From Tolypothrix bouteillei VB521301 (GTDB lineage: Bacteria; Cyanobacteriota; Cyanobacteriia; Cyanobacteriales; Nostocaceae), in NCBI RefSeq assembly GCF_000760695.4, contig NZ_JHEG04000001.1, positions 8,221,123 to 8,285,122 on the forward strand: DNA of 64,000 bases, read 5' to 3'. Shown here piece by piece: positions 25,370 to 35,170 of the stretch (the stretch's first letter is position 1; every line of letters begins with the position of its first letter). A program made the position numbers and the translations under genes. The notes beneath the pieces are model-generated. The model was not told where the DNA came from and did not search any database. It saw nothing but the letters and a program-made list of their open reading frames with translations.

Positions 25370-26281
25370 ATGTCTTCACTTCCTAAAATCGAAAGCATAT
25401 ACACAGATGGAGCTTGTACGGGAAATCCCGGCCCAGGAGGTTGGGGCGTAGTCGTTTATTTCAGTGATGGTTCCACTCACGAAATGGGTGACGCATACCC
25501 TCAAACCACAAACAACAGGATGGAAATGCAAGCAGCAATTGCCGCCCTTGAATTTCTGAAAGAATCAGGACAAATCCAGCCAATAACCCTTTATAGCGAT
25601 AGCGAATATCTCATTAATAGCATTACCAAATGGGTAAAAGGCTGGAAAAACAAAGGCTGGAAGAAATCAGACGGCAAACCCGTTCTCAACCAAGACCTCT
25701 TAGAAACTCTAGATCGACTCAATAACTCTAAAGTAAAGTGGGAGTACGTCCGGGGTCATGCTGGTAATATTGGTAACGAACGCTGTGATGCGATCGCTCG
25801 TGCCTATGCAAACGGCAGAAGTCTGGCTTTAAAACAAAAAATCTTCAAACACGAACCAAAAGAGCAAAAAAATGAGGGGAATGCAACCAGAGCATCTGAT
25901 TTTGAGTCAAACTCTACAATAATTAACGAAAAGAAACAAGAAATCAGTACTCTTGAAAACAATATAACCAATCCTATGGAACCACAAACCTCCCATGCTA
26001 GCTCTGTCTCTGAAGAAGTTCCACGAGAAATGAGGGTTACACAACTCCGTAACTTAGTAGAAACCCTCCGCATTGCAGACGAAATAGCAGACAAAGGCTA
26101 TTTAATCACGAGTTCCGAACTTGCAGACCTAATGGATGTCCATGCAAGTGCAGTTACCAGTCGTGGCGACGAATGGCGATGGCGAAATTGGATTGTCTCG
26201 CGGGTAAGGCGTGAAGGCAATCAGATACTTTGGGAACTAGAACGCGGTGATAAAGTAGCGAGTGAGGAGGAAGGTGATTAG
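25370..26281 (+). CDS. rnhA: Ribonuclease HI with C-terminal extension
   Basis: A 303-residue protein. Residues 8-150 are a complete RNase HI domain: YTDGACTGNPGPGGWG with Asp13, Glu52 in RMEMQAAI, Asp77 in YSDSEY, His130 in VRGHAGNIGNE and Asp140. It removes RNA from RNA-DNA hybrids. A polar, Lys/Asn-rich linker (155-215) leads to a C-terminal domain (218-300) with TQLRNLVETLRIADEIADKG and a helix-turn-helix-like SSELADLMDVHASAVTSRGD. Such an extension is known in cyanobacterial RNases HI and may bind nucleic acid. The enzyme is about twice the length of E. coli RNase HI. Confidence 0.93.
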   Translation: MSSLPKIESIYTDGACTGNPGPGGWGVVVYFSDGSTHEMGDAYPQTTNNRMEMQAAIAALEFLKESGQIQPITLYSDSEYLINSITKWVKGWKNKGWKKSDGKPVLNQDLLETLDRLNNSKVKWEYVRGHAGNIGNERCDAIARAYANGRSLALKQKIFKHEPKEQKNEGNATRASDFESNSTIINEKKQEISTLENNITNPMEPQTSHASSVSEEVPREMRVTQLRNLVETLRIADEIADKGYLITSSELADLMDVHASAVTSRGDEWRWRNWIVSRVRREGNQILWELERGDKVASEEEGD

Positions 26282-26359
26282 AGCGATCGGGACAAGGTAG
26301 AGGGGGGGAGACAAGGTAGCTTTTTCTACCATGTCCCCCTTTTCCCCCTGTCTCCCCAA

Positions 26360-27568
26360 TCACTCATCCCCAGTCCCCATACCATACTTCCTTCCCCTCC
26401 ATTCTCTAGGAGTACGAAATGCGGATAAAAAGATTCGCAGCACTGCTATGGGATCGGCAAAGGGAGAAAGCCAAAATAACCAACCGCCTTTTGCTTGTGC
26501 TCGATCGTAGGAAGGTGCGATCGCAAAAAGTAGTGCAAAGCGAATCACCAGTAGGAAGAGATTGAGTCCCAGGAGGAGGAAGGGGGGAGTGGGAGATAGG
26601 GGGATAGGGTAGAAAAAGACGAGATAACTGAGGATAACGATAAGGGGTAGAGCTTGGACTGAGGTAAGCAGCCATAAATCGCCCCAAAGTTGAGCGCGAG
26701 AGGAAGCATCTTTAAGATCGAGGCTTCGCCCCCACTCTTTCCACGTTTCTAGTGCTCCCTCATACATCCGAACCTTTAAAACCTTTGCCCCATCCAAAAA
26801 ACCCACCTTGTATCCAGAGGCGGCTATATTTCTTGCTAGCGTCACATCATCGCAAAATGAATGACCTGCACTGGAATAGCCTCCAACAGCAACTAACACA
26901 GAGCGACGGCATAAAAAGCATTGCCCATTTGCCATCACTCGTTCTGGCTGTTCTGAGTTCACCCCAGCTGGATTAAACCTATAGAGCAGAGTCATCAAGA
27001 GGGCTGGTTGCAGCCAGCACTCCCCTGGGTACTTGAGAATAAACTGAGGCGATAGAGAAACCAAGTCATATCCTTGAGATTCTGCTGTCTTGACTAATCC
27101 AGCCACTAAACCAGGTGAGGGTTGAGTATCAGCATCCATACCTAGAAACCACTCACTTGCCTCTGAACTTTGCAAAAATCCATTGTGTAACGCCCAAGGA
27201 CGCCCCACCCAGCCAGGAGGGAGGGGATCGTCTGTCATGAGGCGAAAGCGAGGGTCTTTTTGCCCAGCTGCTTTTACCAAGTCAGGAGTACCATCACTTG
27301 ACCGGCTATCGACAACAATCGTTTCCCGCACTTCGTAACTTTGCCGACTTAAGCCTGTTAGTAAAGGACTAATACGACTGGCTTCGTTTAAGGTGGGAAT
27401 CACGATGCTCACGCACCCCAAAATTTCCGGAGTTGGTTTTTGGGGTGAGATGGGGGGTTGACGGCTGGGACCTTTCAAAAGGCGCGACAGTAATATGGCT
27501 GTCGCTGGTAGTTGGATGACCAACAGAAGAAGTGAGATAGCATTTGCTATCGTCCAGGTATCAATCAC
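26360..27568 (-). CDS. cruG: CruG-type glycosyltransferase (myxol 2'-O-glycosyl transfer)
   Basis: A 402-residue membrane protein with a GT2 domain. A transmembrane helix (6-28) precedes VSIVIPTLNEASRISPLLTG (54-73), then VVDSRSSDGTPDL, the DxD-like MDADTQPSP and QxxRW-like motifs. Three hydrophobic segments end the protein. It starts with GTG 12 bp after the cruF stop, which suggests translational coupling. In Synechococcus PCC 7002, CruF hydrates gamma-carotene derivatives and CruG attaches the sugar to make myxol 2'-glycosides. The pairing with cruF supports this name; the sugar cannot be told. Confidence 0.82.
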   Translation of the reverse strand: MIDTWTIANAISLLLLVIQLPATAILLSRLLKGPSRQPPISPQKPTPEILGCVSIVIPTLNEASRISPLLTGLSRQSYEVRETIVVDSRSSDGTPDLVKAAGQKDPRFRLMTDDPLPPGWVGRPWALHNGFLQSSEASEWFLGMDADTQPSPGLVAGLVKTAESQGYDLVSLSPQFILKYPGECWLQPALLMTLLYRFNPAGVNSEQPERVMANGQCFLCRRSVLVAVGGYSSAGHSFCDDVTLARNIAASGYKVGFLDGAKVLKVRMYEGALETWKEWGRSLDLKDASSRAQLWGDLWLLTSVQALPLIVILSYLVFFYPIPLSPTPPFLLLGLNLFLLVIRFALLFAIAPSYDRAQAKGGWLFWLSPFADPIAVLRIFLSAFRTPREWRGRKYGMGTGDE

Positions 27569-27580
27569 AATTGGTAAAGT

Positions 27581-28495
27581 CTACTTGACAGCAACCTTAA
27601 CATTTGCTATTGAAACTTCAGCAGAGGCTGTGGGAGATGTAACCTTGAGATTGTCGATCGCAGTTGCAGACAACCAAAGTGCAACAGCAGGAACAACCCC
27701 AAGTCCCAATCCCAAGGAAACTGGTATAAAATACCCAGCCCCCAAGCTGAGTCCGGCAGCAAAGATAAAGTTGCTCAAGTATACAATAATTGGCACGGTG
27801 AGTTGCGATCGCTCTAATTTAACGGGTGTGTTTCTCCACAACAGTGCTGCTACACTCATAAACAAGGCACTGGTGCCGAACCAACCAGCGTAGTTTTGAT
27901 AAGGTGTGCCAAAGAACGCGCCTGGTTGTTCCCAATACCAGAAAGGAAAGGCTGTTTGACTCATAGCGGGTTCCAACGCAAAATCCCAACTCGTAAACAG
28001 TAAAGCCCCAAGAAGTACTGCGGCAATTTGACGACCTAAAGAGGGCTTTTCAGCCACTTTCAGCCCTGCACGAGCCAGAAGGTAGGCAGACAAACCTACG
28101 TAGAACCAAGATAAGGGAATTGTAAACGGCACAAGCCCCGCTATTTTATAACCCAATCCACTCAGATAACTGTAGTAGCCAAAAGGAAACCCCGTACTGG
28201 TTCCCAATAACTCACTCCCTACCGATATCAACAGAGCCGGAATCATAAATAACAGCCAATTGCGCCACCCCAAGACTCGCGAGGCAAAAATTGAGACAGC
28301 TATTGTCCCAAAAATGATGTCTACCACACCACCATCAGCCATACTTAACTGCATAGCTGTCTGTCCAACGCCCCCTCCCAAGTTCAGAATAACCTCGGCA
28401 TGAGGTATAACCAATAGAATACCTATCAGCCCAAAAACCTTGGCTGAAATATGACCGATCAGGCATATACGCTCAGTGATAACCAATTGTCTCAT
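27581..28495 (-). CDS. cruF: CruF-type carotenoid 1',2'-hydratase
   Basis: A 304-residue integral membrane protein with about eight hydrophobic segments. Characteristic blocks are STGFPFGYYSYLSGLGYKI (around 108), VPFTIPLSWFYVG (around 130), LLFTSWDFALEPAMS (around 168) and FWYWEQPGAFFGTPYQNYAGW (around 185), typical of the CruF/bisanhydrobacterioruberin hydratase family (carotenoid biosynthesis protein, DUF422). It adds water to the psi end of gamma-carotene for myxoxanthophyll synthesis. It is the first gene of the cruF-cruG unit. Confidence 0.88.
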   Translation of the reverse strand: MRQLVITERICLIGHISAKVFGLIGILLVIPHAEVILNLGGGVGQTAMQLSMADGGVVDIIFGTIAVSIFASRVLGWRNWLLFMIPALLISVGSELLGTSTGFPFGYYSYLSGLGYKIAGLVPFTIPLSWFYVGLSAYLLARAGLKVAEKPSLGRQIAAVLLGALLFTSWDFALEPAMSQTAFPFWYWEQPGAFFGTPYQNYAGWFGTSALFMSVAALLWRNTPVKLERSQLTVPIIVYLSNFIFAAGLSLGAGYFIPVSLGLGLGVVPAVALWLSATAIDNLKVTSPTASAEVSIANVKVAVK

Positions 28496-28847
28496 GATAA
28501 TTCCCTTACAAGACGTGATGTGCAGCTACGCATTCTGCTAATAGTTTACAAATGTTTAAGAAAATATTTAATACTTTATATAGCACTTCTGGCGAACCTT
28601 GTTTTGCTTTCTTTGAGAGAGCATAAATTCCTATTGATTTAATGAAGAATAAATTATGATGATAAGCTTATAGTTTAAAGTATTGAAGCTACATTCTATA
28701 CAAGTTTATCAGCCTTTGGGAACAGCACGAGGCAGACTCTAGAGTGTAGAAGGGTAGAAAAAGTTTTCAGGTATGCCCTTATTGACCGAGGAGATGGGTT
28801 ATTTTGAGAGAATTCCAGAGTTATTGCTCGCCCTGAAAATCTAACCC
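28496..28847. other. Gene-free divergent spacer
   Basis: About 350 bp between the divergent cruF and the four-helix membrane protein gene. A+T rich. An 81-codon frame at 28696-28941 on the minus strand overlaps the membrane protein gene and is not credible. No clear operator is visible. Confidence 0.5.
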
Positions 28848-29294
28848 ATGTCATTTTTGAGAAGACTTCCTTGGGTTTCCCTTTCTCTCCTGCTACTAAC
28901 CTATGCCACCTATGGCTGGTTGATATCCAAAGCAAACCCACCCTTGCTTGTATGGCTCCTTGCTATTACGGCTGCTATCCTCCTTGTAGGAGGGTTAACA
29001 AGTCCTTTCAGTAAAGTTGCAGATTACACCTTTTTTCTATTCAAGTCAAATCTCAGGTCTTTTACCACGACTGTTTTGGCAGCTCTGTTGTTTTTTGCCA
29101 TGCTTGCCTGGTTTCGAGTATTCTTAGATACTTTAGTTATTATTGCTGCTTCTATCTTGGCAAGAATAGACTTTCAAACATCTGCTTTTAATCAAGGACA
29201 GACCTTTTGGATTTTATCCACTTTATCTCTCATAGGTTTGGGGTTGGGTGCGATCGCTCAAAGATTATTTGTGTTGTCCGTACACTTACATTAG
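28848..29294 (+). CDS. Hypothetical four-helix membrane protein
   Basis: A 148-residue protein with four hydrophobic segments (about 8-26, 31-50, 70-110 in two parts, and 122-143). No catalytic or binding motif is visible. Charged residues are few: RR at the N-terminus and KS..R in the middle loop, with positive inside. I recognise no named family; similar small membrane proteins are common in filamentous cyanobacteria. The gene stands alone between cruF and a dispersed repeat. Confidence 0.6.
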   Translation: MSFLRRLPWVSLSLLLLTYATYGWLISKANPPLLVWLLAITAAILLVGGLTSPFSKVADYTFFLFKSNLRSFTTTVLAALLFFAMLAWFRVFLDTLVIIAASILARIDFQTSAFNQGQTFWILSTLSLIGLGLGAIAQRLFVLSVHLH

Positions 29295-29311
29295 ATATGC
29301 TGTGTGCAGAA

Positions 29312-29353
29312 AGCAGAGCCTCCCAGAAAGCACTCCCAGGCTCTGCCTGGGAA
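29312..29353. repeat. Dispersed repeat GCAGAGCCTC...CCCAGGCTCTGCCTGGG
   Basis: GCAGAGCCT (29313-29321) is the reverse complement of AGGCTCTGC (29338-29346), and CCCAGG-CTCTG-CCTGGG (29335-29351) forms a small hairpin inside it. The same architecture is at 33643-33690. Confidence 0.7.
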
Positions 29354-29437
29354 TGCTGTGAAAACCAAAATGGGAAGACTCGCTGTTTGAAGCATCTCGA
29401 TCGCAAGCAGCGAACAGCAGCTAAGCCCCGTTAAACA

Positions 29438-30418
<981 letters not shown>

Positions 30419-30622
30419 TTAATCGATCGCCATGATTTTATACAAATTATGGTTAAGCGAATTGAGTAGCACTTACAGACGAATGTAATGATTCTTTACG
30501 TAATTTATCATTACATCCGATGATTACGCAGTTGCAGCTTCAACATCTTTATCCCAACAGCACATACAGATAGCTGCCAATGTGTAGAAATTTTACATCC
30601 CTACAAAACTTCAAAAAATGGA

Positions 30623-31660
30623 CTACATCTTAACTCCCTCAATCACACTCACGTATGACCCTGTAGGAATAATTCCAGTCAATTGGAAGCCAGCAGCCTC
30701 AAGCAGTTCTCGATATTCTTTTTCCGTGCGTTCGCGACCGCCAAACACTGTCATTAACTCCAGGTCAAGAAACTTGCCAAAGAAAGGTTCATTGCCAGGT
30801 GGAATCACCATCTCTACGAGTAAAAGTTTTCCCTTCTCTTGCATAGCGCAGTGACAATTGTTGAGAATAGCAACTGCGCTTTCATCATCCCAATCGTGAA
30901 CGATTCTCTTGAGAATATAGGCATCACCACCGCTTGGTACTAACTCAAAGAAATTTCCTTCAACAACGGAGCAACGATCTTTTATTTCCTCTATCTCAAT
31001 AAAATTCTTGCTACTTGCAATAACCGACGGGAGATCGAAAAGAATACCTTCCATTGCTGGGTAAGCTTTTAAGATAGAGGCTATCAAAAGCCCCTGCCCG
31101 CCACCAATGTCAACCAGCTTGTGTATTTTGGAAAAGTCATAATTGGCAATGACTCCAGCAATTTCTGTTGTTGAAAAAGCAGTCATCGCCTCATCAAAAA
31201 TTCTTGCTGTTTCTGCGTTCTGGGTATAGTATTGGAACAGTGACATTCCGTATAAATGCTCAAAAGCGCTCTTCTCAGTCTGCAAACTGTAAAGGATATC
31301 TCCCCAAGCCTGGTGGAATTCAGTGCTACCAAGCATCATTGCTAGACTACGCAATGAGCCTGGGCGATCGCTTATCAAACAAGTTGCCAGAGGAGTCAGG
31401 GTAAAATAACCCTGCTGTTCTTCAGCAAACACTCCCACACTCGCAAGAGCACGTAGGAGACGGTAAAGGGGTTTGGGTCTGACGAAAACAGCGTTTGCCA
31501 ATTCCTCGCAACTCTTGGGACTCTCTTTTAAGAGATCGGCGATCCCTAACTTAGCTGCGGCGTAGATTGACCGAGCGAGCCAAGAGCCAGTAATCATTTG
31601 TAGCATTGCTGCTTGTGCGGGGGTGTTCTGTAAGGCTTGAGGTTTTTCTTGCTGAAGCAT
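30623..31660 (-). CDS. SAM-dependent O-methyltransferase (acetylserotonin/CrtF-like)
   Basis: A 345-residue class I methyltransferase. The N-terminal dimerisation winged helix (about 15-100, GSWLARSIYAAAKLGIADLL) is followed by the SAM-binding motif LVDIGGGQGLLIASIL (around 187), FDLPSVI, and the motif around HDWDDESAVAIL with catalytic His (about 256). This is the Methyltransf_2 family that contains hydroxyneurosporene and plant-type small-molecule O-methyltransferases. The substrate is unknown; a pigment or secondary-metabolite hydroxyl is likely. The heme-oxygenase-like gene lies upstream on the same strand, about 250 bp away. Confidence 0.88.
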   Translation of the reverse strand: MLQQEKPQALQNTPAQAAMLQMITGSWLARSIYAAAKLGIADLLKESPKSCEELANAVFVRPKPLYRLLRALASVGVFAEEQQGYFTLTPLATCLISDRPGSLRSLAMMLGSTEFHQAWGDILYSLQTEKSAFEHLYGMSLFQYYTQNAETARIFDEAMTAFSTTEIAGVIANYDFSKIHKLVDIGGGQGLLIASILKAYPAMEGILFDLPSVIASSKNFIEIEEIKDRCSVVEGNFFELVPSGGDAYILKRIVHDWDDESAVAILNNCHCAMQEKGKLLLVEMVIPPGNEPFFGKFLDLELMTVFGGRERTEKEYRELLEAAGFQLTGIIPTGSYVSVIEGVKM

Positions 31661-31820
31661 ATGGGTTATCCTACCCTAAGAAAAAAGGCGTCACTCTGGG
31701 TTCAGTTAATTATTTCAATGCTTATATCTTTGCAACTGCTCTGCGAAAGCAGATGCAAGGTTTAAAGCCTACTAAGAAAAAAGGTATTTTTCTCGCTGTA
31801 TTGTCCGCAAAATGGGACAT

Positions 31821-31868
31821 ACAGGGAAACCAGGGAAATCTCCTTATTAAGAGATCTCCGTTCCCTGT
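31821..31868 (-). terminator. Hairpin after the heme-oxygenase-like gene
   Basis: ACAGGGAA (31821-31828) and TTCCCTGT (31861-31868) enclose a second stem ATCTC/GAGAT around CTTATTAA. It is 40 bp downstream of the stop at 31908 on the minus strand and is a plausible transcript end. Confidence 0.5.
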
Positions 31869-31907
31869 GAAGAATTAGGAATTATTTGGTTGTATTTGCC
31901 CAAAGAT

Positions 31908-32690
31908 CTAGCAGAACTTTCTTTCTAAAGTTCGCTCGTAAATTTCTTCCATCATATTAAAAAACAAAGTAAAACATTCACGAACAATCTGCTTAGCTAG
32001 TTCATATTGTTCTGAAGTTAATTTCTGACTTTCAAACAATTTCTCATCTTCTACATGAAGATGACCGGGCTCATATCCCAAATGTATATGCCCAAAGTAC
32101 TTACTCTCTCTTTCACCTATTTTACATTTGTGTGAAATTTGAAAAAAGGTATTGCCTAATTCTTCTATAATACGTATCAGACAATATCTAAGTGATGGCT
32201 CTGAGGCAAGATATGTTAATTTTGTAATTCCAAATGAAAGTATTCTGCTGTGTTTTATCTTTTCATCCCACAAAAACTCCAAACATTTCGTAAAGGTAAA
32301 ATCATGAAACTTCTCTTCAAAAAGTTGCATATCTTGAAGAAATAAGCCATTATGGCACATATCCTCTTTGGTATGTTGATTAATCTTTTTCTTCAAGTCC
32401 GTGTCTGGATTCTCATACGGAATTATATAGGCACTCAAATCCGAAAAAGAATTGGCAAAATATGCAAAGTAGGGAGCAAAATTAAGCCGCTCTTCCACAG
32501 GTGTTGTTTCCTGCTGCATATATTGGACTAATCTGCTTTTTTCAAATTCCTCTTTCAGTTGGTATATGTATGGGATTACATCCGCAACCTGATAAACTTT
32601 TTCTTCTGTTAATAGCATGCTGACTTTTCCTGCAATTAGAGACTGCACAACCGATTGAAGAAAGCGTCCAGGGCAGAGGGGAAGAAACAT
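31908..32690 (-). CDS. Heme-oxygenase-like (HDO-type) iron-containing redox protein
   Basis: A 260-residue all-helical protein. Sequence blocks FAPYFAYFANSFSDLSAYII (around 72), then LEFLWDEKIKHSRILSFGIT (around 138), IRIIEELGNTFFQIS (168-182) and YFGHIHLGYEPGHLHVEDEK (around 200), with several Glu/His/Asp in the positions used by heme-oxygenase-like di-metal oxidases. No secretion signal is present. Members of this superfamily use a non-heme di-iron centre for oxidative chemistry in secondary metabolism. The Met at residue 25 (32618) is an alternative start, also preceded by AGGA. The nearest gene on the same strand is an O-methyltransferase. The reaction is unknown. Confidence 0.6.
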   Translation of the reverse strand: MFLPLCPGRFLQSVVQSLIAGKVSMLLTEEKVYQVADVIPYIYQLKEEFEKSRLVQYMQQETTPVEERLNFAPYFAYFANSFSDLSAYIIPYENPDTDLKKKINQHTKEDMCHNGLFLQDMQLFEEKFHDFTFTKCLEFLWDEKIKHSRILSFGITKLTYLASEPSLRYCLIRIIEELGNTFFQISHKCKIGERESKYFGHIHLGYEPGHLHVEDEKLFESQKLTSEQYELAKQIVRECFTLFFNMMEEIYERTLERKFC

Positions 32691-33096
32691 AATTTCCTGT
32701 TTAAAAGCAAGTCCAATGTTCTTCCCTGAGGTCTCAGCCCTTACAAAAATTCAGAGAAGTACATGAAAGTTAATTTTCTTTATTAAAGACAAAATAGATT
32801 CTTTTCAAAACCAGAGAAATTCGGAAATTAAGAAAATTTTAAAACATAAAATATTAGTAAGTTTACTGAAATTGGCATATTTATCAATAGACTTACGGTC
32901 AGAACGTAATGCAGTATAAAACAGCGATCGATACTTACTACATTGCCTATCTCTAAAGGTTTAAATTAGGTCATAAATACACAATTTAAATTTAATTCCA
33001 TCTATTAAAAGGTATAAATTGCTTTTGTCAAAAAGTCAATCTTAAATATCTGCTTTATACATTCTTATGAGTGACAGCACAGCCGTGCAAACAAAC
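32691..33096. other. Gene-free, A+T-rich stretch
   Basis: Upstream region of the heme-oxygenase-like gene and 3' side of the YunG-family gene. No ORF of substance and no strong hairpin are visible. It holds one CGATCGAT-like site at 32925. Confidence 0.5.
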
Positions 33097-33489
33097 CTAA
33101 TTCTGGCTGCAATTCCCTACAGATGCACTTGATTTGAGGAAATGCGACCCCATCTGTTTTAATTTTTGTTTGACTTGATGGCGTAAGTATTCATACTGCT
33201 CCTGACTGGTATCAGTAAATGCTTCTTCAGCATTCGACGGAATGTCCTCATAGTTGAGAGGCGTTTGGAATTGTTCGTCTGTCAAATCGTATCTTATACC
33301 TTGTATTTCATTGTAGAAATGCCATCGATCGCAGATCGATGTTTTCAGAATTCTTCCACCAAATATTTCTTGCACGACAAGCGCCGTTACACTACATTGT
33401 CCGCAACTCGGATTCTCAGAAGACCAAAGAGAACTTGATTTTTTTGACCAGCACTTTTTGAGTATTTCTCGGAAAGCTCGTTCATCCAT
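33097..33489 (-). CDS. YunG-family protein
   Basis: A 130-residue protein with the family signature NPSCGQCSVTALVVQEIFGG (26-45) and DRWHFYNEIQGIRYDLTDEQF (54-74). The two cysteines, the later His58 and Asp68 resemble the layout of a papain-like fold, but a catalytic role has not been shown here. The family is widespread and its function unknown. Two Met codons (33489 and 33485 region) exist; the first is used. It stands alone beside a dispersed repeat. Confidence 0.7.
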   Translation of the reverse strand: MDERAFREILKKCWSKKSSSLWSSENPSCGQCSVTALVVQEIFGGRILKTSICDRWHFYNEIQGIRYDLTDEQFQTPLNYEDIPSNAEEAFTDTSQEQYEYLRHQVKQKLKQMGSHFLKSSASVGNCSQN

Positions 33490-33513
33490 AATTTTGTACC
33501 CCCTTTATAATCT

Positions 33514-33560
33514 AGTCCGCGCAGGCAGGCTTCGTTTGTATAGCCGCGATTTCAATCGGT
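33514..33560. repeat. Dispersed hairpin repeat, copy 2
   Basis: AGTCCGCGCAGGCAGGCTTCG, then TTTGTATAGCCGCGATTTCAATCG, corresponds to the copy at 3984-4036. The hairpin arm is less perfect here. Confidence 0.5.
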
Positions 33561-33642
33561 TGGCATTCCAAAAAGCGGACGTCCTCGCCCGCCTCACCCC
33601 ATGTGGTCTATTAATCTGAAAATGGCTGTAAATCAACACCCT

Positions 33643-33690
33643 AGGCGGAGCCTCTCAAAAGGCATTCCCAGGCTCCGCCTGGGAACGAGG
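33643..33690. repeat. Dispersed repeat AGGCGGAGCCT...CCCAGGCTCCGCCTGGG
   Basis: AGGCGGAGCCT (33643-33653) is the exact reverse complement of AGGCTCCGCCT (33670-33680), and CCCAGG-CTCCG-CCTGGG (33667-33683) is nested in it. It is followed by AACGAGG as in the copy at 1261. Confidence 0.75.
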
Positions 33691-33734
33691 TTACAGGTCA
33701 CACGTCACGGGTTGCGGCTCAGTGTAGCCCAAAC

Positions 33735-34826
33735 TTAGACGTTAAAACGGAATAACAGAACATCGCCTTCTTGAACGATGTACTCTTTTCCTTCACTGCG
33801 AACCAGACCCTTTTCCTTCGCACCATTCATTGAGCCAGATGCTACCAAATCTTTATAAGCAACTGTTTCCGCACGAATAAATCCGCGTTCAAAATCGCTG
33901 TGAATGACACCTGCTGCTTGCGGTGCTGACATCCCTGCTACGATCGTCCAAGCACGAGTTTCTTTTTCCCCAGTCGTAAAATATGTCCGCAAACCTAGCA
34001 GAGTATAAGTAGCGCGAATTAACGATTTTAACCCGCCTTCTTCTACTCCCAAAGACTCCAGGAATTCTGCTCTTTCTTCTTCTGGTAACTCAATCAATTC
34101 TGATTCCACTTGAGCCGAAACAACCACAACTTGGGCATTTTCTTTGGCTGCAAATTCCCGCACTCTTTCTACGAATTCATTTCCTGTAGAAAGGTCATCT
34201 TCTGAGACGTTGGCAGCATAAATAATAGGTTTTGCAGTGAGTAATTCCAGTGGTTTAACTATCTCAGCTTCTTCTTCAGTTAAACTTACCTGTCGCACTG
34301 ATTTCCCTTCATCTAAAGCAACCGCTATTTTTTCGAGTAAAGCTAATTCAATCTGTCCTTCTTTGCTAGTCCGCGCTTGCTTGCGGGTGCGTTCTATCCG
34401 CCGTTTAACTTGCTCCAAGTCAGATAACCCAAGTTCCAGATTGATAATTTCAATGTCCCGCACGGGATCGACTGAACCAGCAACGTGGATAATGTCGTCA
34501 TTTTCAAAACAACGTACCACATGAACGATCGCATCCACTTGTCGAATGTGAGACAAAAATTGGTTACCCAGCCCCTCACCCTGGCTAGCACCTTTAACCA
34601 AGCCGGCAATATCTACAAACTCTACACGCGCCGGAACGATTTGTTTTGAGGAGGAAATTTTTGCTAAAACATCTAACCGTTCATCTGGTACAGCAACAAC
34701 GCCGACATTCGGTTCAATGGTACAGAAGGGAAAATTGGCTGCTTCTGCCTTAGCATTGGCAACCACGGCATTAAATAAAGTCGATTTTCCAACGTTAGGG
34801 AGTCCGACAATTCCGGCTCGTAGCAT
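33735..34826 (-). CDS. ychF: Redox-regulated ATPase YchF (OLA1 family)
   Basis: A 363-residue protein with P loop GLPNVGKSTLFNA (8-20), G3 DIAGLVKGASQGEGLGNQFL (around 70-92) and YAANVSE (G4, the NxxE variant that favours ATP over GTP in this family). A coiled coil (130-160, VKRRIERTRKQARTSKEG) and a C-terminal TGS-like domain (280-363, TYFTTGEKETRAWTI, FIRAETVAYKDLV) complete the family layout. YchF binds ribosomes and affects stress responses. Length matches the E. coli protein (363). Confidence 0.96.
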   Translation of the reverse strand: MLRAGIVGLPNVGKSTLFNAVVANAKAEAANFPFCTIEPNVGVVAVPDERLDVLAKISSSKQIVPARVEFVDIAGLVKGASQGEGLGNQFLSHIRQVDAIVHVVRCFENDDIIHVAGSVDPVRDIEIINLELGLSDLEQVKRRIERTRKQARTSKEGQIELALLEKIAVALDEGKSVRQVSLTEEEAEIVKPLELLTAKPIIYAANVSEDDLSTGNEFVERVREFAAKENAQVVVVSAQVESELIELPEEERAEFLESLGVEEGGLKSLIRATYTLLGLRTYFTTGEKETRAWTIVAGMSAPQAAGVIHSDFERGFIRAETVAYKDLVASGSMNGAKEKGLVRSEGKEYIVQEGDVLLFRFNV

Positions 34827-34877
34827 TTTGGATTTTGGATTTTAGATTTTGGATTCTAAATTATAGTAGCTCAGCTA

Positions 34878-35129
34878 CTATACAGGACCGGGAACTGTTT
34901 GGGGAATTGGTCCGGGTACTGGCTGAGGAATGGGCGCTGGTACTGGTTCCGGTGCTGGTGCGGGTACTGGTTCCGGTGCTGGTGCGGGTACTGGTTCCGG
35001 TACCGGTCCCGGTATTGGCTGGGGTACTGGGTCGGGAGTTAGAGGGACGTTTGGTAATGGTCCGGGATCGGGGTAAATCATATTGTATCTACTGAGATGA
35101 TTATTTCTTATTCCCAAGCTAGATAACAT
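34878..35129 (-). CDS. Possible Pro-rich small protein (PEPVPAPA repeats)
   Basis: An 83-codon frame lies on the minus strand, 50 bp upstream of ychF. Its translation is almost wholly Pro-Val/Ala/Ile with the 8-residue unit PEPVPAPA repeated. An alternative start at 35081 (MIYPDPGPLPNVPL) removes the non-repetitive head. No Shine-Dalgarno is obvious. It may be a real low-complexity peptide or only a minisatellite that happens to be open. Confidence 0.3.
   Translation of the reverse strand: MLSSLGIRNNHLSRYNMIYPDPGPLPNVPLTPDPVPQPIPGPVPEPVPAPAPEPVPAPAPEPVPAPIPQPVPGPIPQTVPGPV
34939..35010. repeat. 24-bp tandem repeat, three copies
   Basis: Units start at 34939, 34963 and 34987. The first two are identical (GGTACTGGTTCCGGTGCTGG and TGCG); the third differs in its last part (GGTACCGGTCCC). 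Weaker GGTAYTGG units flank it on both sides. The 24-bp period is in phase with codons. Confidence 0.8.
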
Positions 35130-35170
35130 TAGATGCTAATGACATCTTCCTAAAAACATATCTGCCAGCG

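Noticed and set aside
28696..28941. 81-codon minus-strand frame
   Set aside because: It overlaps the start of the plus-strand membrane protein gene and has no recognisable features.
34835..35095. Plus-strand frame rich in Val-Leu-Arg over the 24-bp repeat
   Set aside because: It is a by-product of the GC-rich minisatellite; the N-terminal part is translated low-complexity spacer.
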